Counted from the first letter of the stretch, positions 34,184 to 43,161 are shown. The stretch is DNA of 64,000 bases from Lentzea aerocolonigenes (GCF_000974445.1 NZ_BBOJ01000011.1:274342-338341), one strand, 5' to 3'. A program made the numbers and translations. The notes: generated by a model from the letters alone, not told the origin.

Positions 34184-35563
34184 TCAGTACACGACGCGGA
34201 AGGTCGCGTCGGCACGGCCGGTCGCGGTCGTGATCTCGTCGATGCGCAGCACGTAGGCCGAGTGCCGCAGGTAGCGGGTCGGGTAGTTGACCGAGCGGAA
34301 CGACGACCAGGAGGCGTCAGCGAGGCCGGCGACCTCGGTGAACGTGGCGTCGGCGGCGAAGATCGAGGTCCCGTCGTTCTGCATGAGCTTGACCTCGAAA
34401 CCCTGGTGCCGCAGGAAGTAGCCGGGCTTGTTGACCGACTCGAACGACACCGCGTTCGGATCGGAGAGGCCGGCCCGCAGCCGCCACTGCGAGTCCTGGT
34501 ACGGCTCGAACGGCAGCTCGTCGATGCGGCCGACGGAGTCCGCGTGCCTGACGTAGCGGCCGGGGAAGTTGAGCGACTTGACCCGGTTCCAGCTCGTGCC
34601 GCCGTAGCGGGCGAGCAGGCGGTCGCGGTCGGCCGCGGAGATCGGGTGGATCGTGTTGTGCTTGCCGTTCAACGGCGCGGTGTAGGACTGGCGGCCGACC
34701 TTCGTCCACGTCGCCGCGGCGAGGTCGCCCTCCCACAGGTCGAACTTGGCGTTGGGGCAGTAGGTGTCGGCCCACAGCCACCACTGGCCCGCGGTCAGCG
34801 ACTTGACCAGCGTCGGCGCCTCGGTGCACCGGTTGTCGCCGATCGCGCCGCTGTAGCGGGTGAAGCTGCCCGGCTGCAGCGACGTCGAGCGGGCGCCGAT
34901 GATCCCGGTCGTCGCGTCGTTGCGGTAGTACAGGTAGTTCATCCCGTTGACGTTGGTGATCACGTGGGAGTCGATGACGGACGTGCCGGGGTCGAAGAAC
35001 ACGACCGGCGTGGTCGCGGTGACGAAGTCGGTGGTGTAGGCGACGGAGATCACCGCGTGCGAGCCGCCTGGAGGGACGGTGGAGAACGTGATGCCGTAGG
35101 CGTTGCGCGAGGGGTCCCAGTGGAGCGCGGGCGCCCAGCTGAAGGAGGTGGTGTTGGTCGAGTTGACGTTGAGCAGCCGGTCGGCCGACCAGTTCACCAG
35201 ATCCGGGGAGGTCCAGACGTGGATGTTCTGGTTGGGTTTGGTGAACGAGCCGCCGACCGGGATGTCGGTCGCGAGCACGACCCACGTGCCGTTGTTGAGC
35301 CGGGTGATGAACGGGTCGCGGATGCCCTTGGTGCCCGCGGTCGGTGTGAGGACGGCGTTGTTGTCGTTGAGCGGAGTCCACTCCAGACCGTCGTCGCTGA
35401 CGGCGAGGTGGACGGCGTTGACGTTGCCCGAGCCGTTCTGCGACTCCTTGAAGTACCCCATGACGTAGGCGGCATCGGCTGCCTGTGCGGGAGCGGCGCC
35501 GACGCTCACCGCGAGCCCTGTTGCGACGAGCCAGCAGACGGCCAGCCGGAGAAGTCTCACCAT
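34184..35563 (-). CDS. Secreted GH43-type glycosidase with AbfB (CBM42) domain
   Basis: 459 residues from ATG 35563 (GAGAGGAA upstream). Signal peptide to AQAADA (about 29). Residues about 30-300 form a five-bladed-propeller GH43-like domain: the catalytic base Asp is probably in KGIRDPFITRL, with SFSWAPALHWD and VFFDPGTSVIDSH further on. From about 315, the AbfB domain has SLNFPGRYVRH, SVNKPGYFLRH and SVNYPTRYLRH, beta-trefoil repeats that bind arabinofuranose side chains. It probably releases arabinose from arabinan or arabinoxylan outside the cell. It follows the ricin-type GH43 gene by 38 nt and is probably co-transcribed with it. Confidence 0.88.
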   Translation of the reverse strand: MVRLLRLAVCWLVATGLAVSVGAAPAQAADAAYVMGYFKESQNGSGNVNAVHLAVSDDGLEWTPLNDNNAVLTPTAGTKGIRDPFITRLNNGTWVVLATDIPVGGSFTKPNQNIHVWTSPDLVNWSADRLLNVNSTNTTSFSWAPALHWDPSRNAYGITFSTVPPGGSHAVISVAYTTDFVTATTPVVFFDPGTSVIDSHVITNVNGMNYLYYRNDATTGIIGARSTSLQPGSFTRYSGAIGDNRCTEAPTLVKSLTAGQWWLWADTYCPNAKFDLWEGDLAAATWTKVGRQSYTAPLNGKHNTIHPISAADRDRLLARYGGTSWNRVKSLNFPGRYVRHADSVGRIDELPFEPYQDSQWRLRAGLSDPNAVSFESVNKPGYFLRHQGFEVKLMQNDGTSIFAADATFTEVAGLADASWSSFRSVNYPTRYLRHSAYVLRIDEITTATGRADATFRVVY

Positions 35564-35601
35564 GATCGTTTCCTCTCGCGATCCGTGCTGCCGTGTCCGC
35601 A

Positions 35602-37083
35602 TCAGGCGAGGTCCCACTGCTGGACGGCCAGGCCGTTGCAGGTCCACTGCCGGACCTCGGCGCCGGGCTGCGTGCCCCAGTTGTAGTTGTCCAGGCACAG
35701 CCCGCTGTGCTTGTTGACCAGCGTGGTGCGGCCGTTGGTGGTACTCAGCCGCCACTGCTGGACCGCGAGGCCGTTGCACGTGTACTGCTGCACCGGCGAG
35801 CCCGGAGCGGTCGCGAAGTCCTTGTTGTCCAAGCACAATCCGTTGTAGCCGTTGAAGATCTCGTAGTAACCGTCGCCCTTCGGCGTGAGGTACCAGTCCT
35901 GCACGGCCGCGGTGTTGCAGGTCCACTGCCGGACCTCGGCGCCGGGCTTGAGGCCGAAGTTGTAGTCGTCCAGGCACAACGCGCTGTGCCGGTTTTTGAT
36001 GTGCACACGTGCCACCGGACCGCCGGTCTCACCCGAGGGGCCTTGCAGCACGGTGGAGGTGGAGACCGGGGTGCCGAGGTTCGGCGTGCCGTCGGCGTTC
36101 CACGAGATCTTCTGGACGCGGGTGGTGCGGGTCGTGCCGCAGCCCTGCGACGCCGAGTCGTTGGCGTGGTAGGCGATCCACGTCTCGGAGCCGTCCGGCG
36201 AGGTGAAGAACGAGTGGTGGCCGGGGCCGAACACGCCGTTCGCGTCGTTGCGCTCGAAGATCGGGTTCTGGAACTTCGACCAGGAGCTCGCTGCCAGCGG
36301 GTCGCCGCCCGTGTACTCCAGCATGCCCAGCTTGTAGTTGGGGCCCCAGCACGCGCTGGCCGAGTAGGTCAGGAACGTGCGGCCGTTGCGCTGCAACGCG
36401 AACGACCCCTCGTTGACGTTGCCCTCCTGCCGCTCCCAGGCCAGCGTGGGCGCGGAGATGCGGGTGCCGAACGCCGAGACCGACCACGGCGTGTCCATCG
36501 GTGCGATGAACAGCGACTGCAGACCGTCCGAGCCGAACGCGGAGAAGTGGAAGTAGTTGACGCCGTTGAGCTTGAGCACCGCGCCGTCGATCGCCCAGCC
36601 GCCGTTGGGCATCAGGTTGAGGATGCCGCGGTAGGTGTACGGCCCCAACGGGTCACTGCCCGCGCTCTCCAGGACGTGCGTGCGGCGCTCGCCGAACCCC
36701 GCCTTCGGCTGCACCGAGTAGTAGATGTACCAACGGTTGTTGATCTGCTCGAGGTGCGGCGCCCACATCGTGCAGCAGCCGTCGTTCTGGGTCGCCGTGA
36801 AGACCCGCTGCTCCGGCGCGCTGCGCAGGGCGGCGATCGTGGTCGACTTGCGCATCACGACGTCCGACGTCCACGTCGTCGCGACGTAGTAGTACGCGCC
36901 GTTGTAGGTGACCAGTGTGGGGTCCGCGCTGTTCGGCAGAGGCACGACGGGGTTGACGAACGACGGGCCGGGCGCCGCGACTGCGACACCCTGGCCGATC
37001 AGGACCGACGACAGCGCTACGAGGAAGCTCGCGACGAGCGACAGCAGACGCCGCGAGGCTGGACGGGGCCGGGAAGACATCAT
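35602..37083 (-). CDS. Secreted GH43 family glycosidase with ricin-type (CBM13) domain
   Basis: 493 residues from ATG 37083 with GGAG five nt upstream; longer open frame upstream is Arg-rich and rejected. A signal peptide (LLSLVASFLVALSSVLIGQG) ends near AVAAPG. GH43 propeller: NSADPTLVTYNGAYYYVATT (catalytic base Asp), MWAPHLEQINNRWYIYYS, GWAIDGAVLKLNG and WERQEGNVNEGSFALQRNGR (putative acid Glu). The C-terminal 140 residues are three QxW repeats (CLDDYNFG, CLDNKDFA, CLDNYNWG) of a ricin-type beta-trefoil that binds xylan or galactose. Likely an endo-arabinanase or arabinofuranosidase. The catalytic residue calls are by analogy. Confidence 0.9.
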   Translation of the reverse strand: MMSSRPRPASRRLLSLVASFLVALSSVLIGQGVAVAAPGPSFVNPVVPLPNSADPTLVTYNGAYYYVATTWTSDVVMRKSTTIAALRSAPEQRVFTATQNDGCCTMWAPHLEQINNRWYIYYSVQPKAGFGERRTHVLESAGSDPLGPYTYRGILNLMPNGGWAIDGAVLKLNGVNYFHFSAFGSDGLQSLFIAPMDTPWSVSAFGTRISAPTLAWERQEGNVNEGSFALQRNGRTFLTYSASACWGPNYKLGMLEYTGGDPLAASSWSKFQNPIFERNDANGVFGPGHHSFFTSPDGSETWIAYHANDSASQGCGTTRTTRVQKISWNADGTPNLGTPVSTSTVLQGPSGETGGPVARVHIKNRHSALCLDDYNFGLKPGAEVRQWTCNTAAVQDWYLTPKGDGYYEIFNGYNGLCLDNKDFATAPGSPVQQYTCNGLAVQQWRLSTTNGRTTLVNKHSGLCLDNYNWGTQPGAEVRQWTCNGLAVQQWDLA

Positions 37084-37113
37084 GATCACTCCGGGGGCCG
37101 CAGGGTTTCGGAC

Positions 37114-37131
37114 TCGTGCGGGCTCGCACGA
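37114..37131. promoter_or_regulatory. Palindrome TCGTGCG-GGCT-CGCACGA upstream of the ricin-type GH43 gene
   Basis: Perfect 7-bp arms around 4 bases, 31 nt upstream of the start. Candidate operator; a hairpin in the leader is the alternative. Confidence 0.3.
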
Positions 37132-37291
37132 CCGCGTTGCACGACACGGGGACAGGCTTGACCGGCTCCACGGTCCAGTGGCGGCGTCACGCAACGGTGG
37201 CGGCGTGGTTCACGCTCAGCAGGGCACCACGATGCGCCCGCCTGACCGCGAGTTCCACCGGCAACGTCGCACCACCAGGGCGCGGGAGGGC

Positions 37292-37321
37292 GGTGGCCGG
37301 GCTGACCACCGCCCGGCCACC
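37292..37321. terminator. Hairpin terminator after the GH43-AbfB gene at 37348
   Basis: GGTGGCCGGGC (37292-37302) and its perfect complement (37311-37321) with an 8-nt loop, 27 nt beyond the stop of the minus-strand gene. Confidence 0.75.
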
Positions 37322-37347
37322 GAGGTTCGGTTACGACAGGCGGACCG

Positions 37348-38802
37348 TCACTCCAGGATGAACGTGGAGTCGGCGCGGGCGACGGTGTCGGTCGCGGTGG
37401 TCAGGTTGACGGTGGTGCCGTTGTGGCGCAGGTAGCGGCCGGGGAAGTTCTGCGACTCGAACGACACCGCCGAACTGTCGGCCAGGCCCGCGCGCTGGAA
37501 GAAGCTGGCGTCGTTGCGGAACAGCGCGCTGCCGTCGTTGCGTTCGACCCAGAACTCGTAGTTGCGGTGCCGCAGGTAGTAGCCGGGGAAGTTGGTCGAC
37601 TCCAGCGACACCGTGCCGGAGCCGTTGAGGCCGGTCACGATCCGGAACTGCGAGTCCGCCAACGGGTTGACGCCTGCCTCGACCTTGGCCCGGTACTCCC
37701 AGTGCCGCACGAACCGGTCCGGGAAGTTGTACGACTTGAGCCGCACCGGGGTGACGCCGTCGGCGACCGGGATGCCGAAGTTCGGCGTGCCGTCGGCGTT
37801 CCAGTAGACCTTTTGCGCGCGGGTGCGGCGGTCGGGATTGGCGAGCGGGTCACCGGCGATGTCGCGGTAGCCGCGGTCGTGGTAGACGAGGATGTCGCTC
37901 TGCCCGTCCTCGGACACCGTGAACGAGTTGTGGCCGGGGCCGTACTGGCTCGTCGCGGAGTTGCTGGCGAACACCGGGTTCTGACTCTTGGTCCACGACG
38001 ACGGGTTGAGCAGGTCGGCCGTCGACGACGCGGAGAGCATGCCGAGGCAGTAGTTCGCGTCGGTCGCGCTGGCGGAGTAGGTCAGGAAGATCCGGCCGTC
38101 GCGCTGGATCACCGCCGGTCCCTCGTTGACCCTGGCCCCGCGGGTTTCCCAGGTCAGCGTCGGCGCCGTCAGCTTCGTCACCGTCCCGGTGATCGTCCAC
38201 GGGTCGGCGCCCATCCGCGCGAGGTAGATGCTGGAGTCACCGCCGGGTTCGGCCTGCGCCCAGCTCAGGTACCGCACGCCGTTCGCCACGAACGTGGTCT
38301 CGTCGAGCGAGAACGTGTCCCACGGCGTGACGATCCGCCCGCGCTCCACCCAGGTACCGGTGAGCGGGTTGGGATCGGCGGTCTCCAGCACGTACATGCG
38401 GATGCGCCACTTGTCGTCGGACCGCCCGGCGGTGAAGTAGACGTACCACTTGCCGTTGATGAAGTGGATCTCCGGCGCCCAGATGTGCGCGCCCATCTCG
38501 CCGGTGGCGTGCTTGCGCCAGATCACCGTCTCCGGCGCGCTCGCCAGTCCCTGGATCGTGGTCGCACGGCGCAGCACGATCCGGTCGTACTCCGGCACCG
38601 TCGCGGTGAAGTAGTAGAAGCCGTCGGTGTGCTTGAAGACGTGCGGGTCCGCCCGCTGTTCCGCCAACGAGTTCGTGAACTGCACGGCCGGCGACGCGTG
38701 CGCCGTCGGCATCACCACCACCAGGCCTGCGAATGCGGTGGCGACCGCCAACGCGACCACAGCCAGTCTGCGGACGAACCGCCTCGGAACAGCAGTGTTC
38801 AT
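37348..38802 (-). CDS. Secreted GH43 family glycosidase with AbfB (CBM42) domain
   Basis: 484 residues. Signal peptide to AHASPA (about 36). GH43 propeller: EQRADPHVFKHTDGFYYFTA (base Asp), HIWAPEIHFINGKWYVYFTA, TFSLDETTFVANG (pKa-modulating Asp), RVNEGPAVIQRDGR (acid Glu) and QYGPGHNSF. This order is like arabinofuranosidases of the GH43_26 group. The C-terminal AbfB domain repeats YNFPDRFVRH, TNFPGYYLRH and QNFPGRYLRH. It differs from the neighbouring GH43-AbfB protein in having clear catalytic residues at all three sites. It has its own terminator, and candidate operators lie upstream of the ATG at 38802. Confidence 0.92.
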   Translation of the reverse strand: MNTAVPRRFVRRLAVVALAVATAFAGLVVVMPTAHASPAVQFTNSLAEQRADPHVFKHTDGFYYFTATVPEYDRIVLRRATTIQGLASAPETVIWRKHATGEMGAHIWAPEIHFINGKWYVYFTAGRSDDKWRIRMYVLETADPNPLTGTWVERGRIVTPWDTFSLDETTFVANGVRYLSWAQAEPGGDSSIYLARMGADPWTITGTVTKLTAPTLTWETRGARVNEGPAVIQRDGRIFLTYSASATDANYCLGMLSASSTADLLNPSSWTKSQNPVFASNSATSQYGPGHNSFTVSEDGQSDILVYHDRGYRDIAGDPLANPDRRTRAQKVYWNADGTPNFGIPVADGVTPVRLKSYNFPDRFVRHWEYRAKVEAGVNPLADSQFRIVTGLNGSGTVSLESTNFPGYYLRHRNYEFWVERNDGSALFRNDASFFQRAGLADSSAVSFESQNFPGRYLRHNGTTVNLTTATDTVARADSTFILE

Positions 38803-38831
38803 CGGTCCACTCCATCGTGGGGTCGAGGGGG

Positions 38832-38845
38832 TGTGAACGCTAACA
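38832..38845. promoter_or_regulatory. LacI-type operator candidate, TGTGAACGCTAACA
   Basis: It lies 30-43 bp upstream of the GH43 start at 38802. The right half CGCTAACA matches the site at 38978, while the left half is imperfect. TGTTANCGNTAACA is a common LacI-family operator for polysaccharide use in actinomycetes. Confidence 0.45.
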
Positions 38846-38977
38846 GTGCCCGTCCGTGCAGCTCAAGACCTTCTTTCCGGAAAGTTGCCTCTATCGGCGG
38901 CTGGACCTCTGCTGAATGGTGGTATTCGGCCTCGAACGGTCCGGGTCCGTAGTCGGGCGACTGCTCGGCACGAGCGC

Positions 38978-38991
38978 TGTTAGCGATAACA
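38978..38991. promoter_or_regulatory. LacI-type operator candidate, TGTTAGCGATAACA
   Basis: Palindromic 5-bp arms TGTTA/TAACA around GCGA. It is the best match in the region, 176 bp upstream of the GH43 start and 132 bp upstream of the DUF1963 start. No LacI gene lies in the window. Confidence 0.5.
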
Positions 38992-39122
38992 GGGACGGGT
39001 TCGCATCGGGTCCGTGCGACAGCTCGCCGGCGGGGAAACGCCGCGAGGCCCGGTTCAGTCCCAAGTGGACAGAAGTGCGGAGGACGTGGACCGCGTGATC
39101 ACGCAACTGGCAAGATCACGCA

Positions 39123-39899
39123 GTGAGCTTCGTCGGTGAGCACGTCATCGCAGGACTGGCCGAACGGCACGGCGTTCCCCCTGGCGTGGCGCAGGAGTTG
39201 AGCGGGCTGCTGCGTCCTTCTGTTCTCCTGGTGCGGCACGAGGACCTGCCGAGCGGCATCGAGTCGCCAGGTCGTCCTGCCGGGCGAACAGGTGGACTGC
39301 CTTCGCTGCCGGAGGGCGTCGAATGGCCGGCCGGGGCGGAACCGTTCGCGTTGGCCGTGGACTGCGCGGCCCTGCCCGGCGGCTGGCTCGACATCGACCT
39401 GCCGCCGGACGGGCACCTGGTGTTCTTCACCAGCTTCCGGTACGAACCCGAGCGCTCCGCGGTGCTCCACGTTCCCGCGGGGATCCCCACGACAGAGCGC
39501 GTTCCGCCGGCGGACATGGACGACCAGGAAATCGTCCCCCACGAACCGCACTCGTTGTACGCGGTGGCCGGGTTGACCATCGACCACGACTGGGACTGCG
39601 CCCCGGCGACGAGTGCGTTCGGCGACAGCGCACCGGGCCGCGACGAGGTTCTGGAAGGCTTCGTGGAGGCGGTCCTGAACAGCATCCACAGTGGACCCGC
39701 ACCAAACGCCGTCGCGCAGATCGGTGGGTTCTCGAGGCAATGGCAGGTGCCGCCCGACCAGGACGGGCTCGTGTTGCTGGTCCAAATCGCGGGAAACGGT
39801 GTCGACGAGACCCTGTTCACGTTGAACCTGGCCGTCGGAACCCGCGAGGCCATCGCCGCCAGGCGCTGGGAGGAACTCGAGTGGGAACAGCAGTGCTGA
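39123..39899 (+). CDS. DUF1963 (YwqG-like) domain protein
   Basis: 258 residues from GTG 39123. The pattern GGLPSLPEGVEWP, ALAVDCAALPGGW and the later AQIGGFSRQWQ fits the DUF1963 family, soluble proteins of unknown function often near toxin/immunity loci. No signal peptide. It is monocistronic and ends in a convergent arrangement with the glycosyltransferase at 39957. Confidence 0.8.
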   Translation: MSFVGEHVIAGLAERHGVPPGVAQELSGLLRPSVLLVRHEDLPSGIESPGRPAGRTGGLPSLPEGVEWPAGAEPFALAVDCAALPGGWLDIDLPPDGHLVFFTSFRYEPERSAVLHVPAGIPTTERVPPADMDDQEIVPHEPHSLYAVAGLTIDHDWDCAPATSAFGDSAPGRDEVLEGFVEAVLNSIHSGPAPNAVAQIGGFSRQWQVPPDQDGLVLLVQIAGNGVDETLFTLNLAVGTREAIAARRWEELEWEQQC

Positions 39900-39956
39900 A
39901 CCGAGAAGCGAACGCTGTGCGGCGGGCGAGACCGGATGGCCTCGCCCGCCTGCCTC

Positions 39957-41246
39957 TCACTTCCGGAACGCTTCCGCGACGACGTCCGTGATCAGCCGCA
40001 GACCGTCGACCTTCTCGTACGCCCGTGAGAGTTCGGCGGCCCTGTCCCGATAGGACGGTGTCGTCAGGATCTGCCGGACGGCGCCGGCCACCTCGTCCGG
40101 CGCCGGACGCTGGGTTCGCAGGTCGATGCCGAGGCCGAGTAATCCGACCCGTGCGGCGATCGCGGGTTTGTCCTCGGTCTGGCCTGCCACCACGACCGGA
40201 ACGCCCGCGGCGAGCGCCTGCTGCGTGGCGCCGTAGCCGCCGTTGGTGACGAACACGTCCGCACGCGGCAACAACCGGTCGAACGGCACGAACTCCTCGA
40301 TGACGGCGTTCGCCGGCACGGGCCACTTCAGCGCGACGGGCGGGCGTCCTAACGCCGCGACCACCAGCATGTCTTCGCCGTCGAACGCGGCCAGCGCCGG
40401 CTCGACCAGTTCGGAGAGGTCGTCGTTGGCCAGCGTGCCCTGCGTCACCACGACGACCGGGCGGTCGCCGTCCAGCTCGGGCCACCAGGCGGGTTCGGTC
40501 CAGCCCTCCGGGGCGACCGGCGGCAGCGGCCCGACGAACCGCACCAGGTTCTCCGGCAGGTCGGAGCGGGGGAACTCGAACTCCGGCACGGTCAGCTGCA
40601 GCACGTCGTCCGGCTCGGTGTACATCGTGGAGAAGTAGTTCGGCATCGTGAACCCGGTCGCGCCCAGGCCGTCGACCACGCGCTGCAGGTACTCGGCCGC
40701 ACCGGACAGCGCGGCCGCGAGCCCGGCGTTCATCGCGCGGTTCGCCTCCACCTGGTCGCTACCCGGAACAGCCGGCGCCGGGCCGAACGGCGTGGTGTCG
40801 TCACTGGGGTAGTAGAGCGGCGAGATGCCGACGCCGATCCAGCGACGCGGCCGGACACCGGCACCGTGCAGCGACGGCAGACCGCCGAGGAACATCAGTT
40901 CGGCGACGACCACCGCGTCCGGGTCCTCGGCCAGCAACTCCTGAATCAGCGCGTGCTGGTCGGGGATGGCGTCGCCGAAGACGTGCGAGATGTCCCAGGT
41001 GAGCATCTCGGGACCGGGGGAGAGCGTGGACCGCTCAGGGAAGAACTCGGCCATCCGGCGGTCGTCGTAGGCGGCCTTCCCGGTCAGGGGCCGCAGGGTG
41101 GCACCCACCTGCGCGACGTGGTCGGCGAACCGCTCACCGCCGACGAAGGTGACGTCATGTCCGGCGGTGACGAGCTCGCCGGCGATCTGGATCATCGGGA
41201 ACGTGTGGCCCGCCAGCGGACTGGCGGCCACGACAACACGACTCAC
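39957..41246 (-). CDS. GT1-family glycosyltransferase (macrolide/UGT type)
   Basis: 429 residues. The acceptor domain opens with VVVAASPLAGHTFPMIQIAG. The donor half has VVVVTQGTLANDDLSELVEPAL and the signature NGGYGATQQALAAGVPVVVAG (about residues 342-362), whose Gly-rich loop binds the nucleotide sugar. Related enzymes glycosylate macrolides or polyketides and are often self-resistance factors. It diverges from a TetR gene 83 bp away, so inducible detoxification of an aglycone is likely. Confidence 0.92.
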   Translation of the reverse strand: MSRVVVAASPLAGHTFPMIQIAGELVTAGHDVTFVGGERFADHVAQVGATLRPLTGKAAYDDRRMAEFFPERSTLSPGPEMLTWDISHVFGDAIPDQHALIQELLAEDPDAVVVAELMFLGGLPSLHGAGVRPRRWIGVGISPLYYPSDDTTPFGPAPAVPGSDQVEANRAMNAGLAAALSGAAEYLQRVVDGLGATGFTMPNYFSTMYTEPDDVLQLTVPEFEFPRSDLPENLVRFVGPLPPVAPEGWTEPAWWPELDGDRPVVVVTQGTLANDDLSELVEPALAAFDGEDMLVVAALGRPPVALKWPVPANAVIEEFVPFDRLLPRADVFVTNGGYGATQQALAAGVPVVVAGQTEDKPAIAARVGLLGLGIDLRTQRPAPDEVAGAVRQILTTPSYRDRAAELSRAYEKVDGLRLITDVVAEAFRK

Positions 41247-41291
41247 GAGTTGCTCTCTCCTGAATTCGACAGAACGGTGTTCCGGTCAATT

Positions 41292-41321
41292 TCGCCTTAG
41301 ACTATCTCGTAAGGGGCGAAA
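41292..41321. promoter_or_regulatory. Divergent promoter region with imperfect inverted repeat
   Basis: Between the glycosyltransferase and TetR genes, TTCGCCTTA (41292-41300) faces TAAGGGGCGAA (41311-41321), a dyad with two extra G. Candidate site for autoregulation by the adjacent TetR protein. AAGGAGAG just after it is the ribosome site of that gene. Confidence 0.4.
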
Positions 41322-41329
41322 GGAGAGAT

Positions 41330-41956
41330 GTGGCCCGCACCTATCGCTCGCCATCGCGGGAGAACCGGGCTGAGCAGACGAAAGTCCAGATCTGCCTGGC
41401 CGCGATACCTCTCTTCTCCGAACAGGGGTATGCGGCGACGTCGATGCGCCAGCTCGCCACCGTCGCCGGCGTCTCCATGGACACGATCTACACGGTTGGG
41501 GGCAAGTCCGACGTGTTCCTCCGGGCGCTGGAGATCACGTTGAGCGGAACGACCGACGGCACAGCTCTGTACGCACGTCCGGAACTCGCCACGCCACCGC
41601 TGGGAGGAACGCTCGCCGACGCTCTCGCGCTCGTCTCCGCGACGCTGACGGACGCCAACCAGCGCAGCGCCGGCATGTGGTCGGCCTTCGTGGAGGGCGC
41701 GAACACCGACCCGGCGCTCGCGGTCGCCTACCGCAAGAGGATCGAGGACATGCGGGAGGAAGGCCGCCGCCTGATCCACCGCCTGGTGGAGTGGGGACTC
41801 TGCCGGCTTCCCGACGACGTCGACCGCACGGTCGACCTGTGCTGGGTCACCGCCCAGCACAGCACCTACACGTTGCTGGTGCGGGACTGCGGGTGGAGCC
41901 AGGAGGAGTACCAGAGCATGATGCTCGAGCGGTTCCTGGAACTGCTCGACCGGTAG
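41330..41956 (+). CDS. TetR/AcrR family transcriptional regulator
   Basis: 208 residues from GTG 41330 with AAGGAG upstream. The N-terminal helix-turn-helix is clear: TKVQICLAAIPLFSEQGYAATSMRQLATVAGVS. The C-terminal ligand domain is helical, with one Trp-rich segment (SAGMWSAFVEG). It probably represses the divergent glycosyltransferase gene and its own, with release by the sugar acceptor. Confidence 0.92.
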   Translation: MARTYRSPSRENRAEQTKVQICLAAIPLFSEQGYAATSMRQLATVAGVSMDTIYTVGGKSDVFLRALEITLSGTTDGTALYARPELATPPLGGTLADALALVSATLTDANQRSAGMWSAFVEGANTDPALAVAYRKRIEDMREEGRRLIHRLVEWGLCRLPDDVDRTVDLCWVTAQHSTYTLLVRDCGWSQEEYQSMMLERFLELLDR

Positions 41957-41971
41957 TGCCGACAGCGGGCC

Positions 41972-43030
41972 TCACCAGCGCAGCAGCACCAGTTCCGAGC
42001 AGAAGCCGGGTCCCATCGCCATCAGCACACCCCAGTCCCCGGACCTCGGGGGTCGTTGGGTGAGCGTGTCGGCGAACACGTGCAGCACCGAGGCGGACGA
42101 CAGGTTGCCGACCCGGTTGAGCGAGTTCCACGTCATCGCGAGGTGGTCGTGGTCCAGGCCGAGCGCCTCCTGGACGGCGTCGATCACCTTCGGCCCGCCG
42201 GGGTGGCAGATCCAGTGGGAGATGTCGTCGATCGCCAACGCGTGCGGTGACAGGAGGTCGCGCACGTCGTCGGCCAGGTGCGCCCGCACGAGGCCTGGCA
42301 CTTCCGGGCCGAGGACCATCCGGAACCCCGTGCTGCCGACGTCCCAGCCCATCGCCCGTTCGGAACCCGGGTACAGGTGGCTCGCGGTGTCCACGACGTG
42401 AGGGCCTGTCGCGGCGAGGGGGTGATCCACGCCGACCGCCACCACGGCGGCGGCGCCGTCGCCGAACGGGCCGGAGGCGATCATGTTGGCGGCGCTGAGG
42501 TCCTGGCGCTGCAGGGTCAGCGAGCTCAGCTCCACGGCCACCAGCACCACTGCGGAACCGGGTGCGCCGAGGAGGATGTCGTGCAGGCGGGCCACCCCGG
42601 CCGCGCCGCCGACGCAGCCGAGTCCGAGGAGCGGTACCCGTTTGACGTCGGCCCGCATGCCGATCCGCGTCGCGATGCGGGCGTCGAGGGAAGGCACCGC
42701 GATTCCGGTGGTGGTCGTGGACATCACGACGTCCACGTCGGCCGGCTCGAGCCCGGCCGCGGACAGGGCACCCAGCACCGCATCACAGCCGAGGTCCACC
42801 GCCGCGGTCAGGAAGGCGTCGTTCGCGGCGGTGAAGCCGTCGAGCCCGACGTACTCCTCGATCGGCAGGGCCAGGTGACGGGTGGCGACCCGCGTGCTGG
42901 CGTGGAAGCGGTTCAGCAGGGCACGCGATGCCTTGTCGGGCTGGAACATTCGCGTCAGCTGGTCGGTGATCTGGGCCTGAGCGTAGGTGTGCGGGGGAAG
43001 GACGCCGTGGACTGCCGCCAGCGCGGTCAT
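41972..43030 (-). CDS. Type III polyketide synthase
   Basis: 352 residues, the full length of the family. The catalytic triad is intact: Cys139 in LGLGCVGGAAG, His276 in WICHPGGPKV and Asn309 in RVGNLSSASVL. The C-terminal GMGPGFCSE-like loop appears as AMGPGFCSELVLL. It condenses malonyl-CoA (or alkylmalonyl-CoA) onto a starter and cyclises the chain to resorcinols, pyrones or naphthols. The starter pocket cannot be predicted by eye. No methyltransferase or P450 lies beside it; the GT1 glycosyltransferase two genes away is a possible tailoring partner. Confidence 0.93.
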   Translation of the reverse strand: MTALAAVHGVLPPHTYAQAQITDQLTRMFQPDKASRALLNRFHASTRVATRHLALPIEEYVGLDGFTAANDAFLTAAVDLGCDAVLGALSAAGLEPADVDVVMSTTTTGIAVPSLDARIATRIGMRADVKRVPLLGLGCVGGAAGVARLHDILLGAPGSAVVLVAVELSSLTLQRQDLSAANMIASGPFGDGAAAVVAVGVDHPLAATGPHVVDTASHLYPGSERAMGWDVGSTGFRMVLGPEVPGLVRAHLADDVRDLLSPHALAIDDISHWICHPGGPKVIDAVQEALGLDHDHLAMTWNSLNRVGNLSSASVLHVFADTLTQRPPRSGDWGVLMAMGPGFCSELVLLRW

Positions 43031-43087
43031 CGGGCAGCCAAGGCACTTCTTCTCAAGGGCGCGGACGTCATGCCTCGAACGTTAAGG

Positions 43088-43107
43088 TATGACGTTGGCG
43101 TCAAGGT
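43088..43107. promoter_or_regulatory. MerR-type operator candidate before the aldo/keto reductase
   Basis: TATGACGTTGGCGTCAAGGT contains TGACG/CGTCA around 4 bases. It agrees in 15 of 20 positions with the site at 44561-44580 in front of the MerR/SDR pair, including the last nine. It lies 55 bp before the reductase start and 58 bp before the divergent PKS start. Confidence 0.5.
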
Positions 43108-43161
43108 CAAGAAGTTCTTCGGGGACGCCCGATTTCCTTGTTCCCAACGGAAGGATCTTCA

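Larger units (their letters stand above)
38803..39122. other. Intergenic region with LacI-type operator candidates
   Basis: 320 bases between the divergent GH43 and DUF1963 genes. Two related sites are described separately; otherwise nothing is recognised. An open frame at 38916-39098 is not accepted. Confidence 0.6.

Noticed and set aside
34178..38952. Plus-strand frames of about 500 codons opposite the GH43 genes
   Set aside because: Mirror frames of GC-rich coding DNA; signal peptides, catalytic motifs and ribosome sites are all on the minus strand.
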